This document shows positions 22,331 through 32,825 of a DNA stretch of 64,000 bases, piece by piece. This DNA is from Stenogyne calaminthoides. Its lineage: Eukaryota; Streptophyta; Magnoliopsida; Lamiales; Lamiaceae. The position numbers were made by a program, and so were the translations under genes. Location: contig JBBCBC010000012.1 of the NCBI GenBank assembly GCA_037126765.1, forward strand, positions 3,472,001 to 3,536,000. The letters are read 5' to 3'. The notes under the pieces are model-generated. The model saw only the letters and a list, made by a program, of their open reading frames with translations, was not told the origin of the DNA and did not search any database. Each line of letters opens with the position of its first letter. Within the stretch, counting starts at the first letter, position 1.

Positions 22331-23869
22331 TGTAGGTCCCGCGGGTTTTGTGAGGCGTAAGTCTAGAGGGGAGGGTGAATAGACTTACGCAAACTTTTTT
22401 GTGCAGATCGGTGTGATGGCGCTTAGCTTTGATCAGAGTGCAAGTGAATCGGTTTGGATCGATATCTAACTTACTAATCGCTTTGAAGGCGATCGATTAG
22501 GTATCTATCAGTTTAACTGATTTGTGCGGAAGCTAAGTTTTACCCGTGTGAAAAACCAGTTTTGATAAATCAGATTCCAAAGTCAGTCTTTTAACTAGTT
22601 GACTAAAGTGTCAAACTTGATCAGATCAGAAGCTTGGTGCTAGCTGATCTTAACTTAGAATATGTATGCAGCTTTGAATAAGTTGAGTGCGATTGTGTTA
22701 AGCAGTTAATCAAAGCAGGTAAAAGCACACAAGATTTATAGTGGTTCGGACAAACCAGTTCTACGTCCACTCTTCCCTATCACAAGGGGCACCAACTAAA
22801 CCAACTAGACTTAGATTTTTGTGTTAGTCCAACACAGTACACCAACAGATATTTAAAGAGTTCTCACTCAACCGATCCTTAAAATCGTAACTAGAAACCC
22901 TAGTCCGAATTCAAACAACTTAACCTAACTTTGGGTTTGGATAAGATTGTTTTGGTTCCAACTATGAAATCTTTTCTAGTGTTTAAGTAGCCTACCAGCT
23001 AGATGAAAAGATTTATGTGCTAAGAACTTGTGGGATGAACACTTAAAAAATTAATCTTCAAGTTCGTGTTCTTCGTGCGGAAATTTGATTATAGCTTGAG
23101 TTTCTTGATTGTTTCAGTGTTTCCGTAACTTCACTCTGAAGTGTGATCCCATATTTATAGACCTCGAAATCAAAGAGCCGTTGGAGAGCAATTTGAATTT
23201 CGTGCTATATTTGGTAGACTTGCGAGATTGATGTGACGTGTCTTGAGGCAGCATGGCCGGCGTGAATAGTGTCTTTTATAGCCGTTAGAGAGAAAGGCAC
23301 CAAATCTCGTAATTGCGGCTCGATCATACGTGTCTCGTTCTTATTGGTTAATGACGCCTTTCTTTTGTTGTTCTTCCAACTAAGGTTGACATTCTTCTTG
23401 TTCGGATCATAGGCGTATGATTTGGTGAAACATCGATTTTCACTGGTGGTGACTTTGATCGGATCAAAGTCGATCGATCTACTGATGGAGTCTTCTGGTG
23501 CCAGTTGTCTTAGCTTCAACTAGCAGACTCGGCTGATGTAGGTCTTCTGGTCTGATCTTCAAGTCTTCTGAGTTTGAGCTTCATGACTTCAGCTGAGATA
23601 TCTGACTTGATCAGATCGATCTGATCTTCTGATCTTCTCTTGCCTTCTGGCCTGTCGGATATCAGCTGTTCTTCATATCTTCATATCTGACCTATACATA
23701 TTGAGGTTCCCCCTCAATATGTGACCTATCTATTACATCAGTTGTTCTATACAATAGTTATCAACTGGTATTCTATAAACGGTAATATAAACATCAGTCA
23801 GCTAACAGGTCTGACTGGTCCTATTACATGTGTTTTAGAACTTTCATCAAAACTCTAAATTTCCCAACA
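22331..23869 (-). repeat. Sirevirus LTR (3' LTR of the full element, 5' LTR of the partial copy)
   Basis: Plus strand TGTAGGTCCCG...TTTCCCAACA. A primer binding site lies on its left and a polypurine tract on its right, so it serves as the LTR of both neighbours. It contains the conserved block TATAGTGGTTCGGACAAACC at 22737-22770. Confidence 0.9.
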
Positions 23870-24079
23870 ATTTCCCCCTTTTTGATGAAACCAAAACACT
23901 TTGAGAAACCAAACACAGTTGATAAATATAGAACAGTAAATAGAACATAATCAGAAGACAATGAGATTTTGTCTTAGGATCAGAAAATAAACTTTTCTTT
24001 CATTAGATTTGTCGATTACATATTACATCAGAAAAGTTTGAATTTAAAAACAGCTGATCCTGAGAAGTGTTCAGATTTT
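23870..24079 (-). promoter_or_regulatory. Polypurine tract and 3' untranslated region of the Sirevirus element
   Basis: The complement ATTTCCCCCTTTTTGATG at 23870-23887 reads CATCAAAAAGGGGGAAAT in element orientation. The element at 53505-56716 has nearly the same tract. The remaining ~190 bp to the stop of the third ORF is AT-rich. Confidence 0.85.
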
Positions 24080-27000
24080 TCACTCTTTAGGCTTGTATCC
24101 TTCTGGCATTTCTCTTTGATCTTGAGGGACGTTGAAAATCTGATATAGTTTCCATTTGACATCGTTGATCTGCTGAGGATCAGTTATGCATGCTTTGCTC
24201 AGGATGTCAAAATAGAATCTCTGAAATGTCAGTCTGTCAAATGAGCCATCTGCCTTCTTCGAGTAATCCAACAGATCATACTCTTGGCGAGATATTTTTA
24301 CATTGATTATTTTGGCCTCATTTTCCAGATACTTCACAAAATCTGGATATTTGTTTTCCAACCAGTTGAGGAATTCTGCATCTGGAGATTCTTCTTGTGG
24401 AACAAGATCTAAAACAAAGGCATCCAGAAGCCATTCGCTTCTGATCTTATTCCATTCATCAAACCTATCAGCGTGTGCAGCAGTTTTTGGAATGATCTCA
24501 ACAACTCTTGCTGGCAGTTGAGGTTCTGGTACAGATTTTCCAGCCTTTCCTTTCTTCGCCCTCGATCTGAATTTCTTCTTCAGATCTTCTGCCTCTGCCA
24601 ATTTTTCTGCCCTTCTTTCTTCTTCACTAATTCGGGCTTCTTCAGCAATCTGCTCTTTGGACAGTTTCTCAGCCAGTTTCTTATCGGCCTGAATTTGGCT
24701 AGTTGTGCTTCTTGTGACTTTCTTAGTTTGAGTGACTGGTACAAGTTGTGATGTCCCAGCACCCGCAGCTACCTTTCTTGCCTTTGACTTTTCCATCTTC
24801 TCTGAAATTTCGTTAGCAAAGAGATCCAGATGGTCTAGTCTTTGTCCATAAGATTCAACTGTCTGAATCAGGTCTTCTGTTGTTCTGATCGTGTCAGTTG
24901 GTTTCTCACTCTGTCCTTCCCCCTTTTTGGTTTGATAAAAAAGAGCAGTGAGGTGGGAAGTCAGAGATCCAAAGCTGACTGATATCGCCCTGTTGAGATC
25001 TGCAACAGATAAACCTTGAGCTTGAGCAGTTAGATTTTGAACCTTCGAGATTAGCTCAGTCTTGACAGATTCCATGGCAGTAGAGAGGGTAAGAATTAGT
25101 TTGTCAAGTTTCTCTTCAGTCAATTCTAGCTTTTCAGTGAGCATCAGAAAAGAAACTTGTTGTTGATCAACCTGAATTAGCTTGTCATCAACTGATTTTA
25201 TAAGCTCGGCAGACAGGTTGGTCACAGTTTGGGAGAACTGATCTTTGATTGCCTCAATCTGGGAAATAGCCAATTCCCTTTGATCTGTTATTTCTTTGAG
25301 GCCAATCTGCCTCTGATCAGTTATCACTCCCTCAACTTCTTCTTTCAGGAGATCTTTGAGACATGATCTGATCTCCTGAAGTTGATCAGCGGTGATGTGA
25401 GATGTAGAAATGTTATGCGTCACTTGATTTATTTTAGTTGTTTGTGCCTCCAGTGGTTGGTCATGAACTGCAGCACCAGTTCCACTATCATCGGCAGCTC
25501 CCGCATCCTTCATAGGCATATCTGCTTCAGGAGCTTCTTCAGCAGTCTCCAGTTCACCTTGTTCAGTCAACCCCAGCTTCCTGTGGATCAGAGCTTTAAT
25601 TGATTCAGCAGTTATCAGCTCAGCTGGTGATCCTACTTGAGCAGATTTCTTCATATCGAAATCAAAATCTGCAAATTCATCAGCACCTCCCATCTGTTCT
25701 ATAATCATCATAAAATCTGAGAAGCTTTTTAACCGGAGATCTTTCCAGGTGAGGATCTCCATAACTTCCTCTCTGATAACAGGATGGGCTACCAGCTCTG
25801 GATACATTGCATCAATATCTCGTTCAATTTGCATCCTGACCATTTTCCCGGTGATGGTCTTGGATGATCTGGACTCAGGAATTATTTGCTCAGATCGACC
25901 AGATTCAGGTTGATGAGATGTAGAGGGTTCTGGTGGTGCTTGAGTAGGTGGAAGTTCGTTGATTGGCTGAACCTGCAGAGGTTCTGTTGTTGAAGCAATT
26001 AAGTTCGGCTTTGCAGCAGGTGATCTTTCTGGTACGCGAACTGATGAACTATCAGGTTCGCGGGCAGGTGAATGAGAAGGAGAAACATGCTCAGTAGCCA
26101 GAAGTCTGAGCGGTGAATCAGCTCGAGATTGAGGAGAAGGAGATCGTTCGTCTCTCACTCTTCCCTCAGAATGTTCTGGCGAGCTCTCTACTTGAGAAGC
26201 TTGCCTGTCTGATTTTTCAGCTGACTTATGTGGCTCATCAGGTTGCTCTGGCACTCCTTCGTCATCTGACTCATCTTCCAGAAACAGAGTCATGGAGGCC
26301 TGTTTTGCCTTCTTAGGCCTCTTCTCTTGAGCCTTCACCAGTTTTCTTTTCTTCTTTTGGGGGGCATCTGGTGTAGACGTGGCTGCCTCCTTGGTTTTTC
26401 CTTTCTTCACCTTTGGAGGAGTGGGCCTCATATCATTATCAGGTGGCCCATATATAGCTGAAGTTGTTGTGAGGAAGCCTTGTAGGACTTCAGTCCATTC
26501 TGGTCCCATTCGGCATTTGGCATTTTGTCTTTCAGAATAACTGCAACCTTGTTGAGATTGCTGATCCTCTTCTTCAGATAGACCTGCCTCCGTTCATTAA
26601 CTCCAAATTTTTCATGTTCTTGGAGCAGAATGGCCTTCAGGAAGCCATGCCAATTGATGTTCTTGGTTTCATCAATTATCGCAGCCATGCTGTATAGTTT
26701 GACGGATGTTAGAGCATCTGGGCTGAATGAAATACCCATGATTGTTTTTGACAATATGTCAAACAACAGTCGGTATTTCCTTTTTAACATCGGTCTGACA
26801 AAACCTGCGGTCTGATGTTTGTCAGCCTCTCTGAAGAGTTCGTTTCTGATCAGCTCATCTTCATTCTCCCTGTAGTGAGCAGGCGAGATTCTTCCTTTGG
26901 GCAAGCTGAACAGACGTGATATGTCCGCATTCGACAGTCTATCTCCTCTCCGTTGACTGAAGAGATCAGTTCATCTCCAGGGGTGTCTGTATCCACCTTC

Positions 27001-27137
27001 AAATTCCTTAAGAATTCGAGTGCTTCATATTGCATCACTGGATTGCAGTGAGCAGCACAGAATTTTTCAAGGCCTCCTTTCTTCAGAATTTGTTCCACTT
27101 CCATGGATTCTGGATCCCGCGTAACACCAAATCGCAT
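24080..27137 (-). CDS. Sirevirus third ORF: plant-transposon-type N-terminal domain plus coiled-coil protein (two frameshifts)
   Basis: Three overlapping minus-strand frames form one gene of about 1,010 codons: 27137-26850, 26904-26428 and 26509-24080 (809 codons open), with frameshifts near 26945 and 26510. The N-terminal ~200 residues (LEKFCAAHCNPVMQYEAL, LLFDILSKTIMG, INWHGFLKAILL) resemble the 'putative plant transposon protein' domain found beside retroelements. A basic, Pro/Ser/Glu-rich region follows (KKKRKLVKAQEKRPKKAK), then heptad-like coiled coil at about residues 375-505 of the 809-codon frame, a charged Lys/Glu helix (about 590-660) and a C-terminal domain. I see no signal peptide or membrane helix, so it does not look like a viral envelope although it occupies the env-like position. 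Function unknown. Confidence 0.75.
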
Positions 27138-27544
27138 TTAATTTGTCATCGACAATCTTTTGTTGCTAGATCAAAGATAGTTGCACATAATCTTTCCCAT
27201 ACCGTGAGTGGCCATCTACAACAAGATAGACTCGATTAAAATTGTGCATATACATAAAGATATCATGTATAGATTATCAGACCTATTCACAGGCCTAGTA
27301 ATCGATAAACACATACGGATATCAAGAAAAGATAAGGCATATCGCAGGATAACATATATAGACATAATCTATATGATCAAAGGATTTTGAAAAAGAAAAT
27401 CATCAAATAACCGAAATTACCATTCGCTTTTTTCTAAGATAAGTTTGAATCAAGAAAAAACACTTTGAATCACGTAAGGGTAATTTTGAGTTTTCAGAGA
27501 ATAAATCGCAAGTTTTGAGAATAAGAAAACTCTGGTAGGGTTTT

Positions 27545-27570
27545 GATGAAACTTATAAAGAGAAGGGGGA
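27545..27570 (-). promoter_or_regulatory. TATA-box-like core promoter upstream of the third ORF
   Basis: On the minus strand CTCTTTATAAGTTTCATC lies about 410 bp before the ATG at 27137, preceded upstream by a CACGTCA motif near 27649. The intervening sequence looks like a 5' untranslated leader. This would allow the third ORF to be transcribed separately from the LTR. Inference from motifs only. Confidence 0.45.
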
Positions 27571-28382
27571 AAAACGAGATTAGAAGATCAACCGTTTGAA
27601 AAGGTTAAACGATCCAGAGTAAGCGGTTTTGATCGTGTGGTCGAAAAAGCACGTCATTTAATACCTTTTGGATTTAAAAGCACATTTTGTAGCAATTAAT
27701 ACAAGTACCCCACGTCCGCATTAAATGTTTTGCAGGAAATACGTCACAAAGGTAATGAGTACAGTAAGGCAAATAATATCAGATAAAATCAAATAGGTAA
27801 GCAATAAACAAGGAAACAGAAATGCGTATCTGGTTGACTGATGTTGTAGTCAGTCAATACCACTTGTAATTGTTGATTCCAATTGTTGATCTTAGTTTTC
27901 TGCCTAATCCTTATAATTTCTCAACTGTTCTTTTCAACTGATCCGCTTCACTTTGCGTCTGATTTCCCTTTTCTGATCCCCCTTGATCAGTTGAAGTTCC
28001 CCCTTCAACTGTTATTTTTGATTTCTTGTTGACTGATATATCTGATTTGTTGAGGTATCAAGCTCAACTGATCTTCCTCATCTGATCAGTCTCTTATCTA
28101 ATCAGATTTCAGTTGACCTAATCTGATTCTACTCAGACCAAGCCAATTCTTGGGATAAGTGTTACCGCCAAAACTTAGTTCTTGAAGAATTGAATAGTAG
28201 TCTCGATTCCCTAAGTTGGCACGATTTGACATGTGTAATAGTAGTCTGGATTCTTCGTAATGTCAAATCACCGTACATTTATCCAATTATCAGTCGCGTG
28301 TTTCCTACACGCTGTCCTTGTGATGCAGATTTCTCTAAAAGGCTTTGAGAAAACAATTTTGCATTCGCACCCTTGCTTGGCC

Positions 28383-28722
28383 TCTATAAATTGGACCAAT
28401 GATTTACACAACATAACCCATTCACCATACTTATCTTCTTTGTAAAATCATGCATTCTGGTGAACCCTTATTTCCGGTGAAACTTCCGGCAAAAACCTTT
28501 ACCCCTTTTTCAATGATTTCAGCTTCTCAAATCAACCCTGTGTGTCCCTTATCACTATTTTCGTCGTCATCAAAGATTACACATACAATTGTTGCCAAGC
28601 TTCTCTATCACCAAGGCGGCGGATCTGCTGTCGTAACTGAGAAGACACTTCTCCTAACCTTATGCACCTTGTGTGTCTATCGAGATGACGGAACTAGCAT
28701 CAACAGACTCAGTCTGATATAA
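28383..28722 (+). other. Possible antisense transcription unit in the Sirevirus spacer
   Basis: On the strand opposite to the element, CTATAAATTGG (28382-28392) is followed after ~58 bp by an ATG at 28450 opening 90 codons (MHSGEPLFPVKLPAKTF...). I recognise no domain. Antisense ORFs in the 3' spacer are known in other plant LTR elements. This could also be chance. Confidence 0.3.
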
Positions 28723-29048
28723 AACATGAGTTTGATATACGGTCTTGATCAGACAACAGCTGATCTTCGTATATCAACTCAATTTTTTCATGCGACACAT
28801 GTGCCCATAAGGTCTTTGAACCACTTTCTTGGCACATGTGCTCCATTTAACAGCTGGAGAGCCCATTGACTTCAGGTCTAAGGGCTCCTGGCTTAGAAAT
28901 CCTATCAAGGCCTCTCTCGCTCCATTGATTTTAGCTTCTGCGAGTGGCTTTAGGATTATTTCAAAGCCTTTCTCACCCCTGTTAAGTGGGGGAAAATGGG
29001 AGCATCAGATTTAAAATCTCTCTCTCTCTCCCCCTTCTAGGGTTAAGC

Positions 29049-29072
29049 TTAGGGTTTAGGGTTTAGGGTTTA
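29049..29072 (+). repeat. Short telomere-like run
   Basis: Three units of TTTAGGG (the plant telomere repeat) within the Sirevirus spacer. TTTAGGG-like 'telo boxes' also occur in ordinary plant promoters. Confidence 0.6.
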
Positions 29073-29426
29073 TGTACTGACCTCCGGGTCCTTTTGTACT
29101 TGTAACTTGTAATGTAAATCTGACCTTCGGGTCTTTATCAATGAAAATTTCTATTATTCCATTGTTGTGTAAATTTTCTATTTTCTTATGCAATTTAAGC
29201 TTTAATCTTATAAATCCTTGCTTGTTGAATATCAGCTTAATCGACTTACAAACTGTGAAAACCAAACTGATTTAATCAGATAATCCTTTAATCTGATCAG
29301 TTTCTTTAATCTGATCAGTTCTTTTAATCTGATAATCTGTAAATCTGATCGCTTTCTCATATCAGTTCCTTGACTGATCTTCTGATCAGTTGAGATACCA
29401 AACTCAACTGATTTCTCTTAACCTGG

Positions 29427-32400
29427 TTAGTCTCTTAACCAGCTGGTTCTGGAGAACAGTCCATCAAGCATTTTAGGTGCTTTTTCTCCAAGATCCAGAA
29501 GCCCTAGCTCATTGCATAATTCTCTGAATCTGATCTCAGCTAGTGGCTTGGTTAGAATGTCAGCTTTCTGTATATCAGTATGAATCTTTTCCATTTAGAT
29601 ATTCTTCTTTTCAACATGATCTCTTATAAAATGGTGTCTGACATCCACATGCTTGCATCTTGTATGTAGAACAGGATTCTGAGTGATTGCAATAAGACTA
29701 TTATCACACGTAATATAGGTACATTCTTAGCTACAATGTTATAATCCCTCACCGGCCGACTAAGCTAGAGCAAGGAGCAATGAAATTCCCTCGCAGACCA
29801 TATATTATGCTTCAAGTAGAGATGTCGAATCGATGTCTACTTTTTGAAAACCACGAGATCAGTTTACTTCCTAAAAATTGACATGTTCCTGAGGTTGATT
29901 TTCTGTCAATCTTGCAACCTCCATAATCAGAATATGAATACCCACTAAGCTCTAGATTATCATCTGATGGGTAAAATAAACCAAGGTTTATCGTTGTCCT
30001 TCAGATACTTAAGAATCCGCTTAGTCGCTTTCTAGGTGGCTTTGCATTGATTTGCACGAAATCGCACATACACCTACTTGCAAAAAGTGATATCCGGTCT
30101 TTGGCGCTTAGGTATAGTAGAGATCCAATGAGAGCCCTATATTCTTTCTGATTGGTTTTCTGACCATCCTCATCTGGATCCATCTTGAATCCAGTTATCA
30201 TAGGAATTCTGGCTTCCTTACAGTTTTGAACTCCAAACTTAGCCAATAAATTCCTAGTGTACTTTGCTTGGCAAATGAATATCCCTTCTGTACTTTGTTT
30301 CACTTGTAGACCCAGAAAGTAACTCATCTGCCCCATCATGGACATCTCGAACTTCCCTTGCATCAGTTTGCTGAATCTTTCACATAGACTCTTGTTGGGA
30401 GATCCGAAGATGATGTCGCCCACGTGAGATCCGAACCATCGTAATATCTTCTCCATCTTCTATTCTCAATAAGGTTACGTCCAATCGCTTCCTTTAGTGA
30501 ACCCACTGTCTATCAAGAACTGAGAGAGTGTATCATACCAAGCTCGAGGAGCTTGTTTCAGGCCATAAAGAGCTTTTCTTAAACGGTACACTTGGTTGCT
30601 CTTTTCGAAGCCTGGAGGTTGTTCGACATAAACTTCCTCTGCTAGTACCCCGTTTAAGAATGCACTTTTTACGTCCATCTGATACACAGTGAACCCTCTG
30701 TGGGAAGCATATGCCAGAAACAATTGAATGGCTTCTAGGCGAGCGACTGGTGCAAAGGTCTCATCATAATCAATTCCTTCTGATTGTGAATACCCCTTAG
30801 CAACAAGTCTTGCCTTATTCCCCGTTATGACATTTTTCTCATCTCTTTGTTCTTGAATACCCACTTCGTGCCAATTACGTCTTGATGAGTTGGTCCGTCC
30901 ACCGTTCCCCAAACTTGATTTCTCTCGAATCGCTTTCCATCTCCTCCTCGCATGGCTAGAATCCAAATTTTGGCCTTGTAGAGCTTCCTCTCTCGTTGTT
31001 GGTTCCTTCATAGACGGATAATAGCAATACATGGCACTTTCACCAACCTGATGTCTAGTTTTAACTCTATCAGATGGGTCTCCGATGATCAGATCAGTTG
31101 GATGACTGGTTATCCAGGTCCTTCTGTTCTGATTTGTGTCGGTTTGGAGAACATCATCCATTTCTGATAAAGGTTCATTACTAGCGATTGGGAGTGGTGC
31201 AGATTTATGATCCACTTGATAAGAACATGTCTTAGGTGATGTTGGACTCATCATGTCTTTGATGTCTGCTCGTGGAACTTCAGTGTTCCCCTCGAACCGG
31301 ATGGTTCGGTTGATCTCGCCTCTCGTTGCATCGAACTTCTTCATCGACAGTTTTTCGTACCTTAGGATCTGATTGATCTGGTGAATCAGCTAGATCTGGA
31401 ATGTATACTGTTACGATTTCTGATCCTTTTTCCTTGATCGTTAGTCGTCCATTTTCCGAGCATCGTGCAAAGTTGATCGTGTACATCTTGTTCGAGGCGA
31501 TTTCTCTTGTTCGTAAGATGCTTCATCAAAGACTACATGGGGTGTTTCTTCCACAACTAGGGTTCGCTCATTTGTAAACCCCGAAAGCCTTGCTAGATGA
31601 GGAATATCCTAAGAATATACCCTCATCCGACTTGGCCTCAAAAGTCTTCAACCCGACTCTTCCCATTGTTGTGTATGAAACACTTACACCCAAAAACATG
31701 GAAGCAAGAAACACGAGGTTTTCTGCCCTTCCACAGTTCATAGGGTGTTTTGTAGTGAGCCTTAGTCGAAGACATCTGCTTCCGAGTATGACATGCGAAG
31801 TTGATAGCTTCCACCGTAAACGGCTTGGTATTGCATGTTCAAATTTAACATCGTCATGAAAGCAAATTTCTTTGAGAGTTCTGTTTCTCCGCTTCGCTAC
31901 TCCATTCTGTTTGTGGGCGTTCTTGGCAAATTGATGTCTCATGTCAGATATACCAAACTTAGAGCAAAAATCAGTAATAAAAGAGTTCAGAAATTCTGTA
32001 CCTTTATCTGATCTGATTTTTACTACACTGACACCCTTCTCATTTTGTAATCTCTTTAGCAGATTTCGGCATCTTCGTTGTCGTCTCATTCTTCTTATGT
32101 AAGAATATAACCCAGGTAAACTTGGAATAGTCATCCACAATTACCAGAGTATATTTGCGTCCGCTGAGACTGACTGGTGTAACTGGTCCAAATAGATCCA
32201 TATGAAGCAGCTGCAATACTCTGCTGGATGCCGGTCCAGGAATTCCCTTGAATGAAGCTTTGACCTGTTTTCCCTTCTGACATGCGGCACATGTCTGATC
32301 CTTTGAAAATACTTCATTCGGAAGTCCTTCCACTAAAGACATCCTTGCTATCTTATTAAGAGTTTTAAAGTTCAGATGGCTCATTCTTTTGTGCCAGAGC

Positions 32401-32825
32401 CAACTGCTACTTTTGGAACTCTTAACAATCAGGCATGCATTTCTTGGGCAACTGTTCTAATCAGCTGTGTAGATCATCCCTTTCCTTGAACCAGTTAGCA
32501 AGATCTGTTGAGTGGCTCGATTTTTGATAGTGCATTGATCAGTTGAGAACTCAACACTGAATCCGTTGTCGCAGAATTGTGAAACCGATAATAGGTTGTG
32601 CTTTAGACCTTCGACATACGAGACTCCAATTACATGTACATCATCATTCTCTAAGGTTCCGAATCCTTTGGTATAACCAAAGTTATCATCACCGAAGAGT
32701 ACACGCGGGCCTTTCTGTTCTATGTAAGAGCTGAGGAGGTGTTTGCTTCCAGTCATGTGCCTTGAGCATCCACTATCGATGTACCAGATAGTTTCTTGCA
32801 CACCTCCTTTGTTGGCCAGACCCAC
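29427..32825 (-). pseudogene. Sirevirus pol: protease, integrase, RT and RNase H, broken
   Basis: Protease at 32825-32457 has an intact WYIDSGCSRHMTG motif. Integrase is in two frames (32384-32040, 32140-31568) with HMDLFGPV and KIRSDKGTEF; the catalytic glutamate is lysine (NGVAKRRNRT, codon 31892-31894). RT at 31344-30475 has KARLVAKGYSQSEGIDYDE, YQMDVKSAFLNG and EEVYVEQPPGF; the next frame (30456-30001) reads HVGDIIFGS where YVDD is expected. RNase H continues without an open frame to the family-typical tail SRTSWLRD and stop at 29427. At least five frame breaks. Confidence 0.88.

Larger units (their letters stand above)
27571..29426. other. Spacer between pol and third ORF of the Sirevirus element
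   Basis: About 1.9 kb with no copia domain. It holds CCCCCTTGATCAGTTGAAG and CCCCCTTCAACTG (27978-28013; poly-G tracts in element orientation, typical near Sirevirus third ORFs), dense TGATCAGTT/AACTGATC repeats, a plus-strand TATA motif with a 90-codon ORF (28383-28722), and a short telomere-like run at 29049-29072. Confidence 0.6.

Noticed and set aside
29049..29072. True interstitial telomere
   Set aside because: Only three TTTAGGG units within an element spacer; a telo-box-like motif is sufficient explanation.
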